Shown here: in pieces, positions 47,201 through 62,200 of the stretch | Layout: the number at the start of each line of letters is the position of its first letter | How positions within the stretch are numbered: position 1 is the stretch's first letter | Origin: Diprion similis | Lineage: Eukaryota > Arthropoda > Insecta > Hymenoptera > Diprionidae | DNA: 64,000 bases | Assembly: GCF_021155765.1 (NCBI RefSeq) | Contig: NC_060108.1 | Location: 26,809,025 to 26,873,024, forward strand | Direction: 5' to 3' | The notes under the pieces: model-generated | Told to the model about the DNA's origin: nothing | The model's database searches: none | The model's input: the letters and a program-made list of their open reading frames with translations, nothing else | Position numbers and translations under genes: made by a program

Positions 47201-50200
47201 AATTTTGAAAGGAAATTACTGTAATGAAAGCGTTCGCGTGAATCCTGATGAACGCAACGTCCCGACGTACTCGCGATGAGATTAAAAAATGGAACCTCGT
47301 CCGTTGATTCAAATTCAAATATCTGGTTTTTCCCGCGCTAGTGCTTTGGAATACGCCTCGCGACACGATCGATGAGCTTAATTTTACGTTGATTAAATTC
47401 CCGTAACAATTGAAATTGAAAATAAAATGCATTATTAATACGTTGACAACGGAAACTCCCATTCTTTATTTAATTAATAACGTGAAACTGGCGTCGTCGT
47501 GGTTTTTTAACAAATTTAACGAACCTCGTCAGGTGTACCTCAAAACTCTGTATATTTCTTATTTTTGCATATTCGTAAATTGTGTTATCAATTTTTTAAT
47601 CTTCTCTAGAAAAATTCAATTAATTTCAAGCCTTTCTCCCGTAGTACAAGAATATCTTTGTAAATAAAAATAAAAAAAAATAGAAAATAATATTGCGACG
47701 ATGCGGGAAAATTCACTGTGAGGAAATTTTAAATTGCTTTACCATGTGAAATAATGCTCGGTAACTGTTGGACGTTGGTGTGTACGTAGATATGAGAGAG
47801 AATGTGGGCAGGAGGAAGCTGCAGTTCGTTATATGAGAGACATTACGATCCCTGCACCTGTGGGTATACCTTATACATATAAACATATATATATATATAT
47901 GAGTCGCAACTTAACGTCAGCGCTTCTGCTCCTCATATTGCTGTGTGACCCTATAAATTTTCTTACATCAACAATTCCGCAGCCCCAGACGCAGTTCTCA
48001 AGTTCGAATGGTCGACACCTGCGATTACACGATGTTTTCGAAGAAACAAGTTACGAATAACGAATCGTAAAGATTAAAGAAAAACTGTCAAGACGTGTAA
48101 TAAATCTTGGAGCTTCACGGCATAACGAATAGTTTGATCGATGTTGTAGCCTTATAGAAAAAAGCAATATGCGCAAAGGGTGTATCAGACAAAGTATCAT
48201 ACAGATGATTGATAAAGATCAGTCGAATAAGAATTCATCTTCGATTTGATATTCCAAAGATGTCTAACTTCACGGGTATTATGCGAAAGAGAAAAAAAAA
48301 AGTAAATGAAAGAAGTTAAAGGAAAAGAAGAAGCTGAGGGAAAAATGAAAAAGGGATACCGATCCGAATGAAAATCCTGTCTTCATTTCACCCCCGGGAT
48401 ATCGTGGGCAATGCTCCGTCGATTCGCATCGTGGAAGCAGAAGAAGAAGAAGAAGAAGAAGAACAAGAAGAAAAAGAAGCGAAAAGTTTTCATCTGATGG
48501 TTGCAAGGCTCTCGGTGTACCCGAAGCTGCCGCGTTCCTCTTCCACCGTCGACTTGATATGCATGAACCGCAGCTCAGGGGTCGAGGATGGTACGTGCCC
48601 ACGTATACATAATGTCGGCTGGATCTAACTTTTTCAGTTTTCAGTTTTCACTCCATACAGACTACCTTCCAAGGCCATTTACGTCTTGGCCACCTGGAGC
48701 CGAGGGACGTGGATGTGATATACCTACCCAAAAATCACACTCTTAGGACCAACCTTTACCAACCAAAAGCTCACCAATGGGACTAGTGGACGGTTATCCT
48801 GACAGGAACCGTTAAACCTCCGACTAATCGATCTGCACGATCCATCACAGAGCGTCGGGTTCAACGCAATTGCTAATCACAGTTGCGTGCTGCTTTGGAT
48901 GACGTTCATTAGCTTCGAAGAGTATTCATCCTGGATCCGGATGAATTTGCCAGTGAGTATGCGTGAATTGTCCATGGATAGAGTCGTGCGCCAGTAAATA
49001 ATTTGTGAAATTTGAACAGTGGCTGGAAAGTTGACTTGAAGTTACACCGAAGTAACTTGTCCGAGAGAAACTTGGATCGTTTGGTTAGGACGGCTGCAGG
49101 CGATATATCTTCGAATCCAATCGTGCGTACCGGGACACTAACCACCTCCTATGCCTCCCGAAATTTAGGGTGGATCGGAATCGTCCTGGGCACAGAGCTC
49201 GGATTAGCGAAGCAAACTTAATCCATCCCTAAACGGATAGGAGGACGCATTTCGGAAATCACGGAGTCTCTAACCACCGAGTGTAACCGATTAGAATCTA
49301 TATCCTGGTTTACAAGCCGCAAACTCAAGCTTAAGACATTACGGATTATATCTGGATAATTCGACCACGTAAACTACACCGTGACTGAAGTTGGTTCATC
49401 GAGGCTTACGAGACGTCTCTCTGAAACATCTTCGGTGGATTATAAATATAATATGTGAAGGAGTATTTTTCAGGGATATTGAAAGAAAGCTGAAAAGCAT
49501 CGAATGTACTTCTATCTTGTGCATTCCGAAGCTCGATGTATCAGCCTCTTTTTAAAAAGATTGAAAAATTATAGGAGAAGTGTCGGAACGAATCCTGTCG
49601 ATTTAAGTTTCTGCCAGCTAACAATTTTGTTCCAATCAACATAGCCATTCGGTTGGAGTCGTGGGGCGTCGCGACGCGTCGCGTTGGTGCCTAATGGAAT
49701 AGAATTTCAGATGAGAGTAGGGTGTACGTAATATGTGTAGGACAAAAAAGGGTAAAGTGGATTGAAACGAGTTCGACGGGTGCAGCTGGACGCGGAGTTT
49801 CACTTTCCGTTTCACCGTTCCACCGTTTTTCATGATAATGGACGAGCAGCCATCGACCCGTTTCGGTGAAGTGCGTCGAGTCAATTCGAGCACCCTGGAC
49901 TCCGACCCAGTGGATTCGAAGCGGGCTGAGATCGAGATCGAGATCGAGATTGGGCAGTTTCGGCATCGATATAGCTAAGGATAAGGCTGACCGCCTGCAT
50001 TGTGGCCGGCAAGCATCCAACCGCGAAATGAGAATGAAAATAAAGAGGAGATTCCGATCTGCCGAGAAAATCATTTCGGGGTTGAATCGGGGCATGATCG
50101 AATCGAATAAGCAAGTGGCACGGTTGTTGCGGGCTTTGTATTCTCAATCCCCGTATTCTCCACCCTTCATCCCCCCCCCGCCCCCCCACCCACTTCTCCT

Positions 50201-53200
50201 CCTTTAGCACCCTTGAATCTGGCGAATCTAAAATGCACCACGTATGACCCGGATAGACACGAATGGCTTGTCAAATGCGGGGGAAGAAAGATGGTCCGCG
50301 CCTGATATTATTTGTTGAAAAATCGTGACCGCACGATCAGCTTTCACGTCGTTAAAAGCCATCCGGGCTTTGAAAACCGGCTGAGATTTGGGCTCTAACT
50401 TTTTCTTCACGGATCCGCATCAACTTACCTCGGATCCCCAAACTTTTAAACAAGTTTACGAAAATTTCCGCCTTTGATACCCAATGACTTATCGTCCCAG
50501 AAGAAATATTCATATATAATGTATAATATATATATATAATATATATAGCGTGATAAAATTTATATTACTTTACGCGGAGAAGAAAGAATTTTTAATGTTT
50601 GAAGCTGTGAAATTATGGTGATTAGGGTTGACTGTTATTAAATACTTTCTATCTCTGGTTAATTCTAAAATCGTACTTCTCTGCGTATCTCCGCCTCAAA
50701 TTTTACAGTTTTGTTCCGTCGATCAAAAAATAAAGATGATAGGTTACTTGAATATTACACGTGAAATTAATTTCACAATTTATTAATTTCCGTTTTATTC
50801 ATCGAGTCGATAGCGCGGTTATTATGACGAAAAATCAACTATTCGCTTCGCTCGGTTTTCCCGCATATGTAATATATAGGTATGTGAATTTTTCAAAGTC
50901 AATTAATTACCACGCACGACTCGACGTTTATTGCTCGCAATAACTCACCGTTCGATTTCCTGTAGCGGTAAAACATATATTTCTTTTTATCCCTCTTTTT
51001 ACCACCCTTCTGCACACGAGAAACGTACTTTACGACATCGCGTATAATTCAGCTGCCACAGTTTTCCGATGCGGTGCACGGGGTGAACCTTGTAAAAAGA
51101 CATAAAAAAAAGCAGAAGAAGAAGGAGAAAGAAACACATAAAAATAAAAACCCAACAAAAATAATGCTCAAAGTCTACGAACAGCGACGCTCTCCGGGCT
51201 TTTCGAGGTCTCATATAAGGTACGATTCCTCTGGCTGCGGTTAAAATGTCCGCAGGAAGGCGCAGCAGGCTGCGATAGTTTTTGTCCCTGAAGAATTCCA
51301 GTCACGCGCTTGTCGCGGCGATCGCAAGGGTCGTCAAAAAATTCTAGCTCTCCCCTCTAGGGCTGAAAATTGTCTTTGGTATCTCGTACGGATCAAATTT
51401 GAAAAGCTGCCTCCAGCCGTTCCACGCGTTCTCAACTCATCCGGAAGGACGAAGGATAAAGTTTGGGAATAAATATCTTAAGTACTATCACAAGTAAGTA
51501 AGTAAGTAAGTAAGTTTTCACAAGGACATGATAGCTTGAAGTGTGTGTTTTTTTTCTGCTAAGGGTAGTTCTTATTTCTCTAGCTGATTGAGACATCGAA
51601 TTTTTTTTCCACTCCTTGCTGCACGACCAAGCACAGACAGTAGACACTCACGTCGAAAGTCCTGCTTCCATCAGCAACTCTTACCTACCTCGTGCTCTCG
51701 GTTTGGTCAGGAGCTTTTGTACGATGTTGTCGTAAGCCGTTTCCTCGGCAACTCCTGAGTCTTTCACGAGCTTCTCTTTGATCGCGATACAGATATCGTA
51801 TTTGGAGAGTAGGTCCTCGAGCTCCTCAAAGGCCTGTAACAAAAAGTGGTCTTTCATTTTTCTTACTCGATACCAGCTGCAGACTTTGCTGCAGAATTCT
51901 ATCTCATCGATAGATCTAAAACAAGAACTAATTAGCGGGAATGTTTAGCCTCCCTCTCCTCTTCTCCAATGGACACGGCGACTTGTTACCGTTATTTGCT
52001 AGAGAGGATCGTGAATTCGAAAAAAAAACAAGAAAGTTCACTTTCCATTGACCAGCGCTAATGATCGACTGTTTCTTTTCGGTATGCCAACAGAATTTTC
52101 CCAGCAGCAGATAATTCGGATTCGGCATCACTGAGTCGATGATCGTGAAAGTTTATAGTCTAGATCCCCTCGTGACATCACAAATAAAACCGAAACGTCA
52201 ACCGACGATGAGTTGCCACGACATTTTTCTCCTGTCTCTAATTTTTTAATTTCAAAGGCTGCTTGGAAGACTGCTCTTCCTCTTCGTGACGAGCGGGGTG
52301 AGAGGGGGACACTTAAGGGTCCGTTACACGGTGTTAATTAACAACCAGTCCGGGTGTGGGAGTGTCATTACAGGGATGTCAGCATCTGCGGGATGCCTGC
52401 TGTTCCAGGGGATGATCAACACGACGAATGGCGATGCGTCGAGCGTGATGAATAGCTAAAATCCGTAGCGTTGATCTGCTCTGCACCAGGTCGTGGCAAG
52501 CGGTTTTGGACACGTGGATGGTGAGGGTAAAAGAGAAAGAGAAGGAGAGAGAGAGAGAGAGAGAAGCTGCCTCAATTTATCACGCGATCCTCGCTTGGTC
52601 GGATAAGATTTTACCCTGGTCAGGAGGCCTGTGGCAACTGGTTCGCGATTAAACCCGCACTGGAGGGGTAAAAAGGTTTATCGGGGTGTCAGCGGAGGAT
52701 TAGCCGGAAATAAAGTCGTCCAAGTTCCTCGCAGCGGCGGGTGTCAGCGACTAATAATGAACCCCGTAGAAGGGGGGGAGGGGAACGGAGTGCCGCGCGG
52801 CATATGCTTCGACTCCCCTTCGGAGGGCATAAAAAACCGGTGATTGGAAAATGCGAATACGACTAATCCGATTTTATGATTCTATGCCAGCTCCCCTGGG
52901 CTTCCCGTGATTCCGGCCACCGGCCCCTATCTCCCGCAGACCTGCTTGTGGTTATCACTTCCCGCCCGAAATTTGAGGATAAATCATTTCCGGCGCTGGG
53001 TGTCAGACCGCCATTTAAAAAGAAGGGTGCGCCGGATTTTTTCCGCCTGTTGACAACGGTTTTTATAGCTCAGTTAGAGCGGAATTATCAAGCCTTGCGA
53101 TATAAATCGTGCTAGAAATTTGGATACTGATTTGCAGTTTTTATCAAGACCCGCGTTTTTATCGTAAAAAGTCCTGTCACGTTAGCCGATTAATGAAATA

Positions 53201-56200
53201 TTCGGTGAAATTACATCCAGAGAGTAACAAGCTTTCGCAGGTCATTTTAAACTGAGAGTCATCTCGTCCACTGGATGAACGTCTCGAATGAAAAATGAAA
53301 AACAAGTAGGTAATTGTGAGTGGCAGGGCGAGGCTTGTAACGGCTTTCAGTGGGGTTGAAAGAAGGGTAATTTCTTTCTCCATTCCCCTGAGTTCTCCTT
53401 CTCTAAAACTGAGGTCATTTCTATCCGTCAGTTTGTGGATTTCTATTCAAGCACAGACCCAATAGGCTATACAACCTTGAACCTCGGCTCGTTTATCGTC
53501 CGCTGACGTCTTTGTTCGTGTATTTATCTGAAAATACCCTGTACCCTCTAGTTTTTTATATCGTTACGCACGGCTCATCCCTAATTGGGTAAAGTTTCGT
53601 GAAGAATTCAGTCCCGATCACCATTAATATCGAAAGCAGTGGATTTCCCACACTCGAAATGAGCTCTCGAAGTGGTAACGAGCCACTCGTTGTACACTTG
53701 ACTTGTATTCTTTCACCGTAACAACGATCGCAACATTCGAAGTTCCCAAATGATCATTCGACCGTAAAGTAACGATGAAAATCGACGCCATGCTTACCTT
53801 AATGCCGTAGTTGCTCTCCTCGTAAATTATAGACACGTAGCTCCAGTTCATTTTGCGCACGATGTCGACCATCGCTTTGACCTGATAGTGATCGCTGGGA
53901 ATTGTGCGCGAGAAATACTCGAATCTCTGTTTATTCGAGAGTTCCGGACTGGTGGAGAAGAACGACACCTGAAACACAGAAACCAAGATCGTGATAAGTT
54001 AGACGTAATCTCAGCGACTGAAGGTCTGAGGTGTCGCAAAGAATTTCTCGTCCCATCTTCCCTGCCGTACGTGATTCAATTTTGTCCACAAAAATATGGC
54101 GATATGGAGCAAAACGTCTGCCTTCGGTGTCACGTTGGATTGAAATTTTTCTTCTTACGAATCGTCTACTCGGGTAAATTCAACGAAACACTCGGATTTT
54201 CGAAGCGTTTCGGTACCAAGGCTTGTCCGAGAATCTGATGCATCGATTAAGGCTATAAGCCCATCGGGTAGACAAAGGGTGCCGATATGTTGCCGGGTCG
54301 TGAGATGTGTTACAATTACGAAGCAATCTGTCGACTAGTAACTCAATTCCATCCATTCCGAGGTAACGAGTAACTCGGTTACCCGAACCTCCGCAGCCCG
54401 GAATCCTCCTTACCCTCACAGTTGAAAACCTGTTAACGCCACTCCCTTTATTCTCCGCAGACTTTACTACTCCGAATAATAGGAAAGCCTTTTATCGTCT
54501 CCGAGTTGGAAAGGACAAAGGGAAAAGAAAAGGAAGAAACGGGGGAACTGAGTAAAAAGAAGCGAAGACAACCTGCACTTTATGCAACAGCGACAGATTT
54601 TACCGTAAGACTTGTTTATTGTTCGTCACTTAGTTGATGGTACAGTCTTACCAACCCTTCTACAACCTTGCCCTTCGTATATCGTTCGATAAATTATTCA
54701 CCTGGTAAACTTGCGAATGCACTGACAGTGTGGCCAACCACAGTTCACGATATATCAGCATCGGGTCCTTTTCTTCACCCCGTTTCCAGACCTTAGGAGG
54801 TGATACAGAGGTGATGTATTACTTACAACCCCCTCTGCCTCTCAGACCTCAATTCAAACTTGCAGAGCTTTGTAAGCGATCCGACACGCTATTAATTAAC
54901 CGTTCAACGTGAGCGGCACGTCAGCAGCAAATCGCGGTTTTTCAAGCCACCCCCACGCGCTTCTTGAACCCTCAACAATGGGACAGCTGAGAAATATGAA
55001 TACGATATCTCATCGGCAGTGTTCCGCAGCTATAGTTAGTGCACTTCTTAAGTCATTCTTCTCGCAGTGTATCGCGGGAGAATAACAACGAACAATTTAT
55101 AGTCGTACGAAAAGATGATAAATCAGTTGAAGTTCATCCGCAGCTGTTGCAGAAAATTCGTCGACCGATATGCTCTTTTGATACACACACACACACACAC
55201 GGTCCCTTGCTAAATGGCCAACGTTTTGGTCGAGGGATGTTTTACGACGTCGCATCAACTGCAGGTTTTAGGATCTTTCAATCATTTTTTATACTCAGAG
55301 AGGGTGACGGGGTAACGAGCTTCGCATCGTCCTCGATTATTCATAGAATTTATCACTGTCAGGGATCGCAGAAGTTTTATCTTTTGCTGGAAGTCAGGAT
55401 TTAAGGTTTGCTCGTGCATACTTTCGACGAAACCAGGAGACAGGAAGCCGAACCAAATCTACCTGTTCCAAATCCTCTCTCAGAAATCAGTCGATTACAT
55501 ATACCTCATATTTCCCACAAAAACCCCTAACCAGGGTGAAAAATAGGAAAGAAAATCATACCTCCGTTGACTAATTCACGCCAATGATCGATGCTTCCTT
55601 GCGGAGCTTACCGGAAGTGGGTCGCCAGCTTGGCTTCATGTAATTTCTTAGCCGAGCTGGGCTGAGCCGTTGAGCCGAGGTTTAAGGGTAGTCGTCATTT
55701 CCCGGGTAAAACTCAGCGCTGCTGCTTCCGCTGGTGGTGCTGCTGCTGTTGCTTTCGTTTACGGAGTTTATGTAGCGAGAAATGAGCTCCGGTGTTATCG
55801 AGTGTTATAGTGCCACTGGATCGCCTCCATCCGCCAACTCTCGTCAGCTGCGTTACCTTTTATCTCCTCTGGTACCCGCCCTGACTTTTACCACGTTCAC
55901 GGTACGATTCCGCGGTATACGTGAGGTGGTCAACATATTTATCACGCGTTGTCAGCTTACCGATCTTGTCCTTTACTCGCCTTTTACTTCGTCCTCACAA
56001 TCCCCGCTGCACGCCTTAGTCACACTTTCGCTTCTTATATTTCAATGAACGCCAACTGGCTACTTGTACATACTTGTCTTTCCATGGCTCTGTATGACTT
56101 TGAAGGATTTGTCGATTTGGGTGAATTCTATTCGCCTGACGAGGAACGGTAATAATTAATAATCGATCCTGGCGTGCATGGTTTCCCGAAAATCACGTCC

Positions 56201-59200
56201 CTCTTAGTCATCCTTCATAGGTGTGACGTTCGTCTGTTAGGAGCTCATTTTATACGCGAATGGTGCTTCGAGTTTGTTCGAGGTCATTACAGATCTCGGA
56301 TTAAATGTTTGATTAATCTTGACCACGATGGACAGTGAGCTCTAGCATCATCATAACGGAAAGCACTGGTTGATTTTGGAAAGTGGCATTAGTAACCGAT
56401 GCGTTGCTGTGAATTCGTTTGAGAAGTGGAGAAATATTTGCACCGAGTATCGAATGAACGAGTGATGCACACGTTTGCATTTATATCGAGGTATTCATCG
56501 GGCGTGAAGCGTTATTGGATATGGTCAATCCTCGGAGCGTGTTCGAATAATGTTGAAAGTGAAATTATATCAGGTTATTGAAACGTGTGCGATAAGGGGG
56601 GAAGAACCGTTGCATCGAAAGTTTAAAACAGGGACACACAAAGGCTCGGACAGCTGATCGACGTTATTTGCAAATGACGGATCGCCTCGGGGCGTCGAAA
56701 GCTCGATGTCACGTCGCTAATTGAATCCGCCAAAAACCAGGCCGAGCTGCAGGGCGCGACCGCAGCCTAGGAGATCGGAAATCGAATCTACTAACCGAAA
56801 CAGGGAAAATGTGACGTGTGCTAAGCTCGGCAGTAGCACGTTGCAGCCCATTTGTCTGCCACACCCAGGCTGTACGGAATTTGCGTGTAAAACGGAGAGG
56901 GTGTGTAATTGCGAATTGCGGAGTAGGTGTCAGGCGAAAACGTCGATACTTCCGGCCGTTTCGGACAGCACGGAGTCCCGCAGGCACCCAGACAATACAG
57001 TCCTGGAACTTGAGGGTCAGCTGAGAATGACGACGAAGAGGTTGTTTGGGTAAGTCGGTACTTCCTTGGCGGGTCTCTCGTCTCCCGTAAGGGTGGGGCA
57101 CTCGGGGCTCGTCGGGATTAAACCTAGCGTGAAAGTCACCCTGGAGAATTACACTCAGAATACCCGGTGACACAAGTCTCCGTTTCCAGGATCTTCAAAG
57201 TTCAAGATTAACCGGCTGACTCCCTACGATTCCACGCAACAATCCCATCCTGTTTTCCTAATGAGCTTTCCACCCGCCTCAGCCGACCTAGAGCGTCCCA
57301 AAAAATCTGCCACTTTAGGTGGAGTTTGTTGTCGGTCGTCGAGGAAACGGAAGCCAATTTAAAACCTCTGTAAGTTCGACGAAACGCTTCGCGGACGATC
57401 CTTCGAAGTAGGTATCCTTACAACCGCCTCCGATAAATCACCGGCAATATTGGTTAACACCTTGCATATTTCAGGGGGATGAACAAGTGGAAGACCATCC
57501 CTTTTCTGCGGTTCACTGAGAAATCACCCGTCCAACGTCTAGACGGTCGATGGAGAATCAATTTTCTACGGTCATGAGTGTCGGAGTAGAGGTGTTGAAA
57601 AAGGCGCGTGCCTAAGCGTGCCTAAGCGTGCCTGGAATGGCAAAGTTGAGCTGCACGAGGTGTCAAATTAATGTGGGTACGGCGTACAGGGTATACGTAT
57701 ATATATGGATGTATATACACACCGAGTGTAGACTTGTAGGTATACCTCGGTGAAAATTGCCTGCCAACTCAAGTGTGTAATCATAGTTTGAAGCGTTGAG
57801 AAGACACGCCGACGTGCAGCGTCACGCGATCTACGACGTTCAACGCACCCGAAAGAGCTCCAGTCCTTTCATTTCTCTCAGTTCTGACAATGAGACCCTC
57901 GCAGCTCCCGGGTGGCGTATCTTAGTCCTAAACACATACCCGAGAGGGTGTAATAGAAGCGAACAACCGGTTTATCGGCTACTGTAAATATATCACTTAA
58001 ATTACGGCCTATTCCCAAATGAATCGAGACTTGGAAAGGCAGTTTGACGAGCCTTGCTTGCTTCCGGTTTTCGAGTATCACGTTTCAGTTTCATAAAGCT
58101 CGAAATGAACCGCGAAGCCTGATTGACCGTTTCAAAGGGAATAAAAACCTGTATAAATAACGATCCCTTGGGCAATGAATTTCCCGTGAACGTACTTCGG
58201 CCGGGAAGCAATTTTCCAGTGTAAATCTCAACATCGTAGAGTATATTTTCATCGCGAGTTACGCGAGGTAAAAAAGTAAAATCTGATCTTTCCACGAAGG
58301 GATTGAAAGGGGAAAATGATACAGTTGAGACGATCAAAGGCAGTCTTAGTTAGACGCTATTTGCAGATTTCGAACGTCGAGATGTCTAACCGCGAAAACT
58401 GTGCGTACGCCTTCGGAGTATCAGGGTAGGTGTGTAAGAGGGAGGAAAAATATGGAAATCGTATACCGCTTATAAAGAATCGTTTGATCTTCCATGTACG
58501 AATTTTGGAAAGAAAAAAATCCAGCGTCATTCTGCTGCAGGCTGTCTTTTTTTCCCTTCAAAGCATTTACCGAAAGTCAAAGATAGACGGGCTCATTCGG
58601 AGAATATTAATGAAACAAGTTTCCAAACATCGGAGGGTGATCCTTGGAGTTTTCCAGAGCTTTGGAAAAAGTTGGCTTCGATATTTTATATTATGCAAGT
58701 ATAATATACGTCGTGTATTTAAGAAGTTATACGTTTCAAGACTCCCCTCCGTGACTTAAAGGAATTAAAAAAGAAACAAAAAAAAAAAAAAAAAAAAAAC
58801 GCGAGGGTCCTCGTCCTTTGCGTTATGCATGCGAAAGCGGTAAGAAATTGCTTCAACAATCTTGTAGAATTTTTTTTTCCTTTCAATTAAGAAATTGGGG
58901 ATGAAATTTTTTTTTTTCAATATAAAATTATTCAATCAAACGTTGAGAAAACGCGACGCTTACTGATCTGAATTTTTCTCTTCTTTCCGTTTTACTTGAC
59001 TGTCAAAATAGATGAATGAAAAAAAATAAAAATAAAAATGAAATAAATAAATAACCGTTCATCGATTCAGCGCTGTTGGATTTTTGAGATTGTAGGGGAG
59101 CTGGGGGACTAGAAAATAGCAGAAGAGAACGCCTGCCTCTCTTCTTATCGTGCCTTGCACTCCCACTCGAAGCCCATCCTCCGGGGGTCCTTTTCTTGAT

Positions 59201-62200
59201 TGCGCGAAGCTCGCGGCTCCATTCAAAGCGCGAACTTGGAGGCGACGAGACAACGCTTTTCGCTGGCACGATAGTGCCGAGGATAGCTTGTTTCCAGAAT
59301 GTCGAGGAGGCGCCGAATCTTCTAACTTTATGTTGAAGCTAGGCGAAGACGAGACTGCAGGGTGTAGCAATAAAGCAGCCGCGATATTTCCAAAGGGAGT
59401 TATTATTATATCCCAGGGTGGAAAGAGAGCTTCTCTATAAGCTACCGATACAAAAGCCCTCGTAACACCCTGCAACTTTACCCAATTTAATTCGGCTCTT
59501 ATACACAAGCGCGATAAACTTTCCGTTTTAACTACTAACAACATTCGTTATACACCACGAGTTGTGTACGTGGAGCTGAATTGTTGAATGTTGTTTAATT
59601 AAAAAACTCTCGTCGAATAAACGAAAGTTACGTCATAATGCTGGCTCGATTCAGACTTACTCGGCGTATTCGGAAAATTTGTGAAAAAAAAATACTGATT
59701 GATATCGACGGTTTTTTTTTACCCCACAGTATGGAATATTTCTGTTATAACTTCTTCAATGAATTTGTGTTTCTCATATCTATATAGCAAAAATATTCTT
59801 GGCACATTTCAGGGCGAAAAATCAGAGTGGATGAGTCGAAGAGAACTGACCTCTCGACGAGTCGTAAAAGAAATACATGAATAAATTACAGTCACGTTTA
59901 CGGGGATCCATGATCCATTCGAAGCAGTTGAAACACCCTTTTCCTAAACTCCGTACCGGATTTTACTGCAATCGTAAAAAATAAATTTCATCACTCGTAT
60001 TCGAATCTCGTATTTTACCGGGAGGAATTGTTTCGTCGGTTAGAAAAGAATATTGTTTTTCTCAATTTCAAGTCTTTCCAAATGATTGAAGTGAATCTTT
60101 CGGAAGGTTAAACCGTTTGAACCGATCGAATTTGTGTCACGATCAATTTAATAATCTGCCGCGTAATTTCTTGTCTGGACAGCTGTTACATGTTTTTTCT
60201 ATACGATCAGACGTCGAATTTCCGAGATTTAATTAATCGTAGGAGTGCTCAGATAGGACTTGGAAAAATGACGCTTGAGCGACTATCGAGTTTCTCAGAT
60301 TACGGAATTAATTAGCATCAATTTAAACGCCAAATGAAACCGGTGTGTTAAATTAAAAATCCCTCACTTCACGCAGAAAATTAATTTCTCGAACCGGAAG
60401 ATACCGCGAGATAATTGTCTGTTCAAAACGATGAAAAAAAGTTTACAAAAATACGAAAGTTAAGTAATTGTCACAAGAATATATCAGCTTCTCAAACGTT
60501 GATAAAAATTGTATCTCTCGACAAATTGGAATAGAATTCTACAGAAAGCAGAGCAAAATGTAAGAAAAACGAAGAAAATGAAACCGTAATTGCGGGAAGG
60601 CTTCGTTGATAATCTCATTCAGGTAGGTGAAAATCGTCATTTCTACAAAAAGGCCAAAAATCCTTTAGATGTAGAGCCAAAATCCTTTAGAGCATAAAAA
60701 GGCGTTTCAACTGCCAGCTCGTTAACAAAGTAATTCATGGCTCACAATGAAACAAAGTTTTGCATTCCACGATACCACAACACCTCATAGTCTCATGTGC
60801 TGATTCTGCTTTGCCTCGCTCAAGGAGAGAGAGAGAGAGAGAGAGGAAGAAGCTGATGACTGGGTTGATGATGAAGACTAACAACCATACGGCGTTCAGC
60901 ATACCGCTGTACTAATTCACGCTCATTCATCTTCTTATGATGGATGAGAATTGAGCTGGGTGGTAAGGAGAAGGCGAAAAGCACCTCGTCTATGGGAATA
61001 ACTTAGGAATGCAGGAATGGCCCTTGAGAATTCTAGAATGAAAAAGGGAACGCGTTAATCCTCACGAGTTCTGACTTATCGTTAATTAGTCGCTCCAAGT
61101 TCGGTCCGTCGATCCCGGTTCTAGCCATCCGCCATGTCAAATTTGCATTTACTTATCTAGTGCAGTCCTTCCTCTCGTTCCTCCTTTCTCAGTGATTCAG
61201 GATTTAGATCCAGGGATTTTATCAGACTTTGTGCCCGAGTCGAGTTTCGTTATCTCACGGGTTTCTTGCAAGCAACTTTTTCCCCGCTCCGTAGTACGGA
61301 GAACTTTGCATAAAAACACCGACTGATCATCCGTTCCGAAATTGTCTGCAAAAATGTGTCTAAAAGCCGTTAGCGTCACCGTTGAGAAGGGTAATTTTTT
61401 TCCTCGAAATTGGGAGAGCAATTTTTCAGCCCCGAAGGGTGTAACGTGTCGTCAATGCGAGTAAAATTCGTCTAGAGAAGAGCTCGACACCTGATTCACA
61501 CAACGCACGTGCGCTAAAGTGTCATCTTGTTTACCGGAAGTGTCTGACTCGAATAAATTGTGCTCCGTGAAGCTAAGAGTGATCGCCTATCGGTCAGCTC
61601 TCGAGTCTCGAGTCTCGAAGAAGAAGAAGAAGAAGATGAAGAAGTAAGGCGATTTCACCCCGAAATGGTTTTCACACATTAAAGATTATACAACGAGAAC
61701 AATGACGTCAGTTCCGGCGCTGAACTCACTTCCAGGATGAATAAATTATCGACGTCTTCGACGAAGAACCCCAAGCGCCACTTGAAAAGTGCATTTCGTC
61801 GTAACGGCAAAGCGCCTCGACTTCCGGGATTTATTTCCAACAAACTCTAACCCGCTTCTCAATTTCCATGCTCTTATATTGAATAAATTTGTGCAACACG
61901 TTGACGGGAGTCGAATAAGTTTCATCGCCAACTCGGATGCATCCATAAAAGCTCTGCCGCTACTCGTGCTTGCGAAATACTCGGTATGCAATTCGTACAG
62001 GAATGGTAACAGGTGGTACCGAGGCTGGCTGCTCGGAGCTCACGAATCGGAGGGAAAAATACAGCTCGACGAAACTAAATTGATCCTCCTTGCAAAACGC
62101 GAAAAAATTTATTCGTCTTCATCGCCTCGGAACGGCGAACGTCGTCATTAGGCTACCCATCGAGGATCTGATGGTCGGTTTGACCCTGTGAAAAAGGCCT

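Noticed and set aside
48368..48628. Plus-strand frame with a poly-glutamate run
   Set aside because: Translation of the (GAA)n microsatellite inside an mGluR intron.
53066..53080. TAGCTCAGTTAGAGC, identical to a tRNA D-arm/A-box
   Set aside because: No B-box (GGTTCRA), no anticodon or acceptor stems around it; too short for a tRNA gene or a tRNA-derived SINE.
56709..57173. 154-codon minus-strand frame rich in Arg and Pro
   Set aside because: Composition follows local GC-rich DNA; competing plus-strand frames of similar length; no domain recognised.
59059..59544. 161-codon open frame on the minus strand in the 8.4-kb mGluR intron
   Set aside because: No recognisable motif, overlapping frames on the other strand, no splice-site support; consistent with chance in a GC-richer patch.
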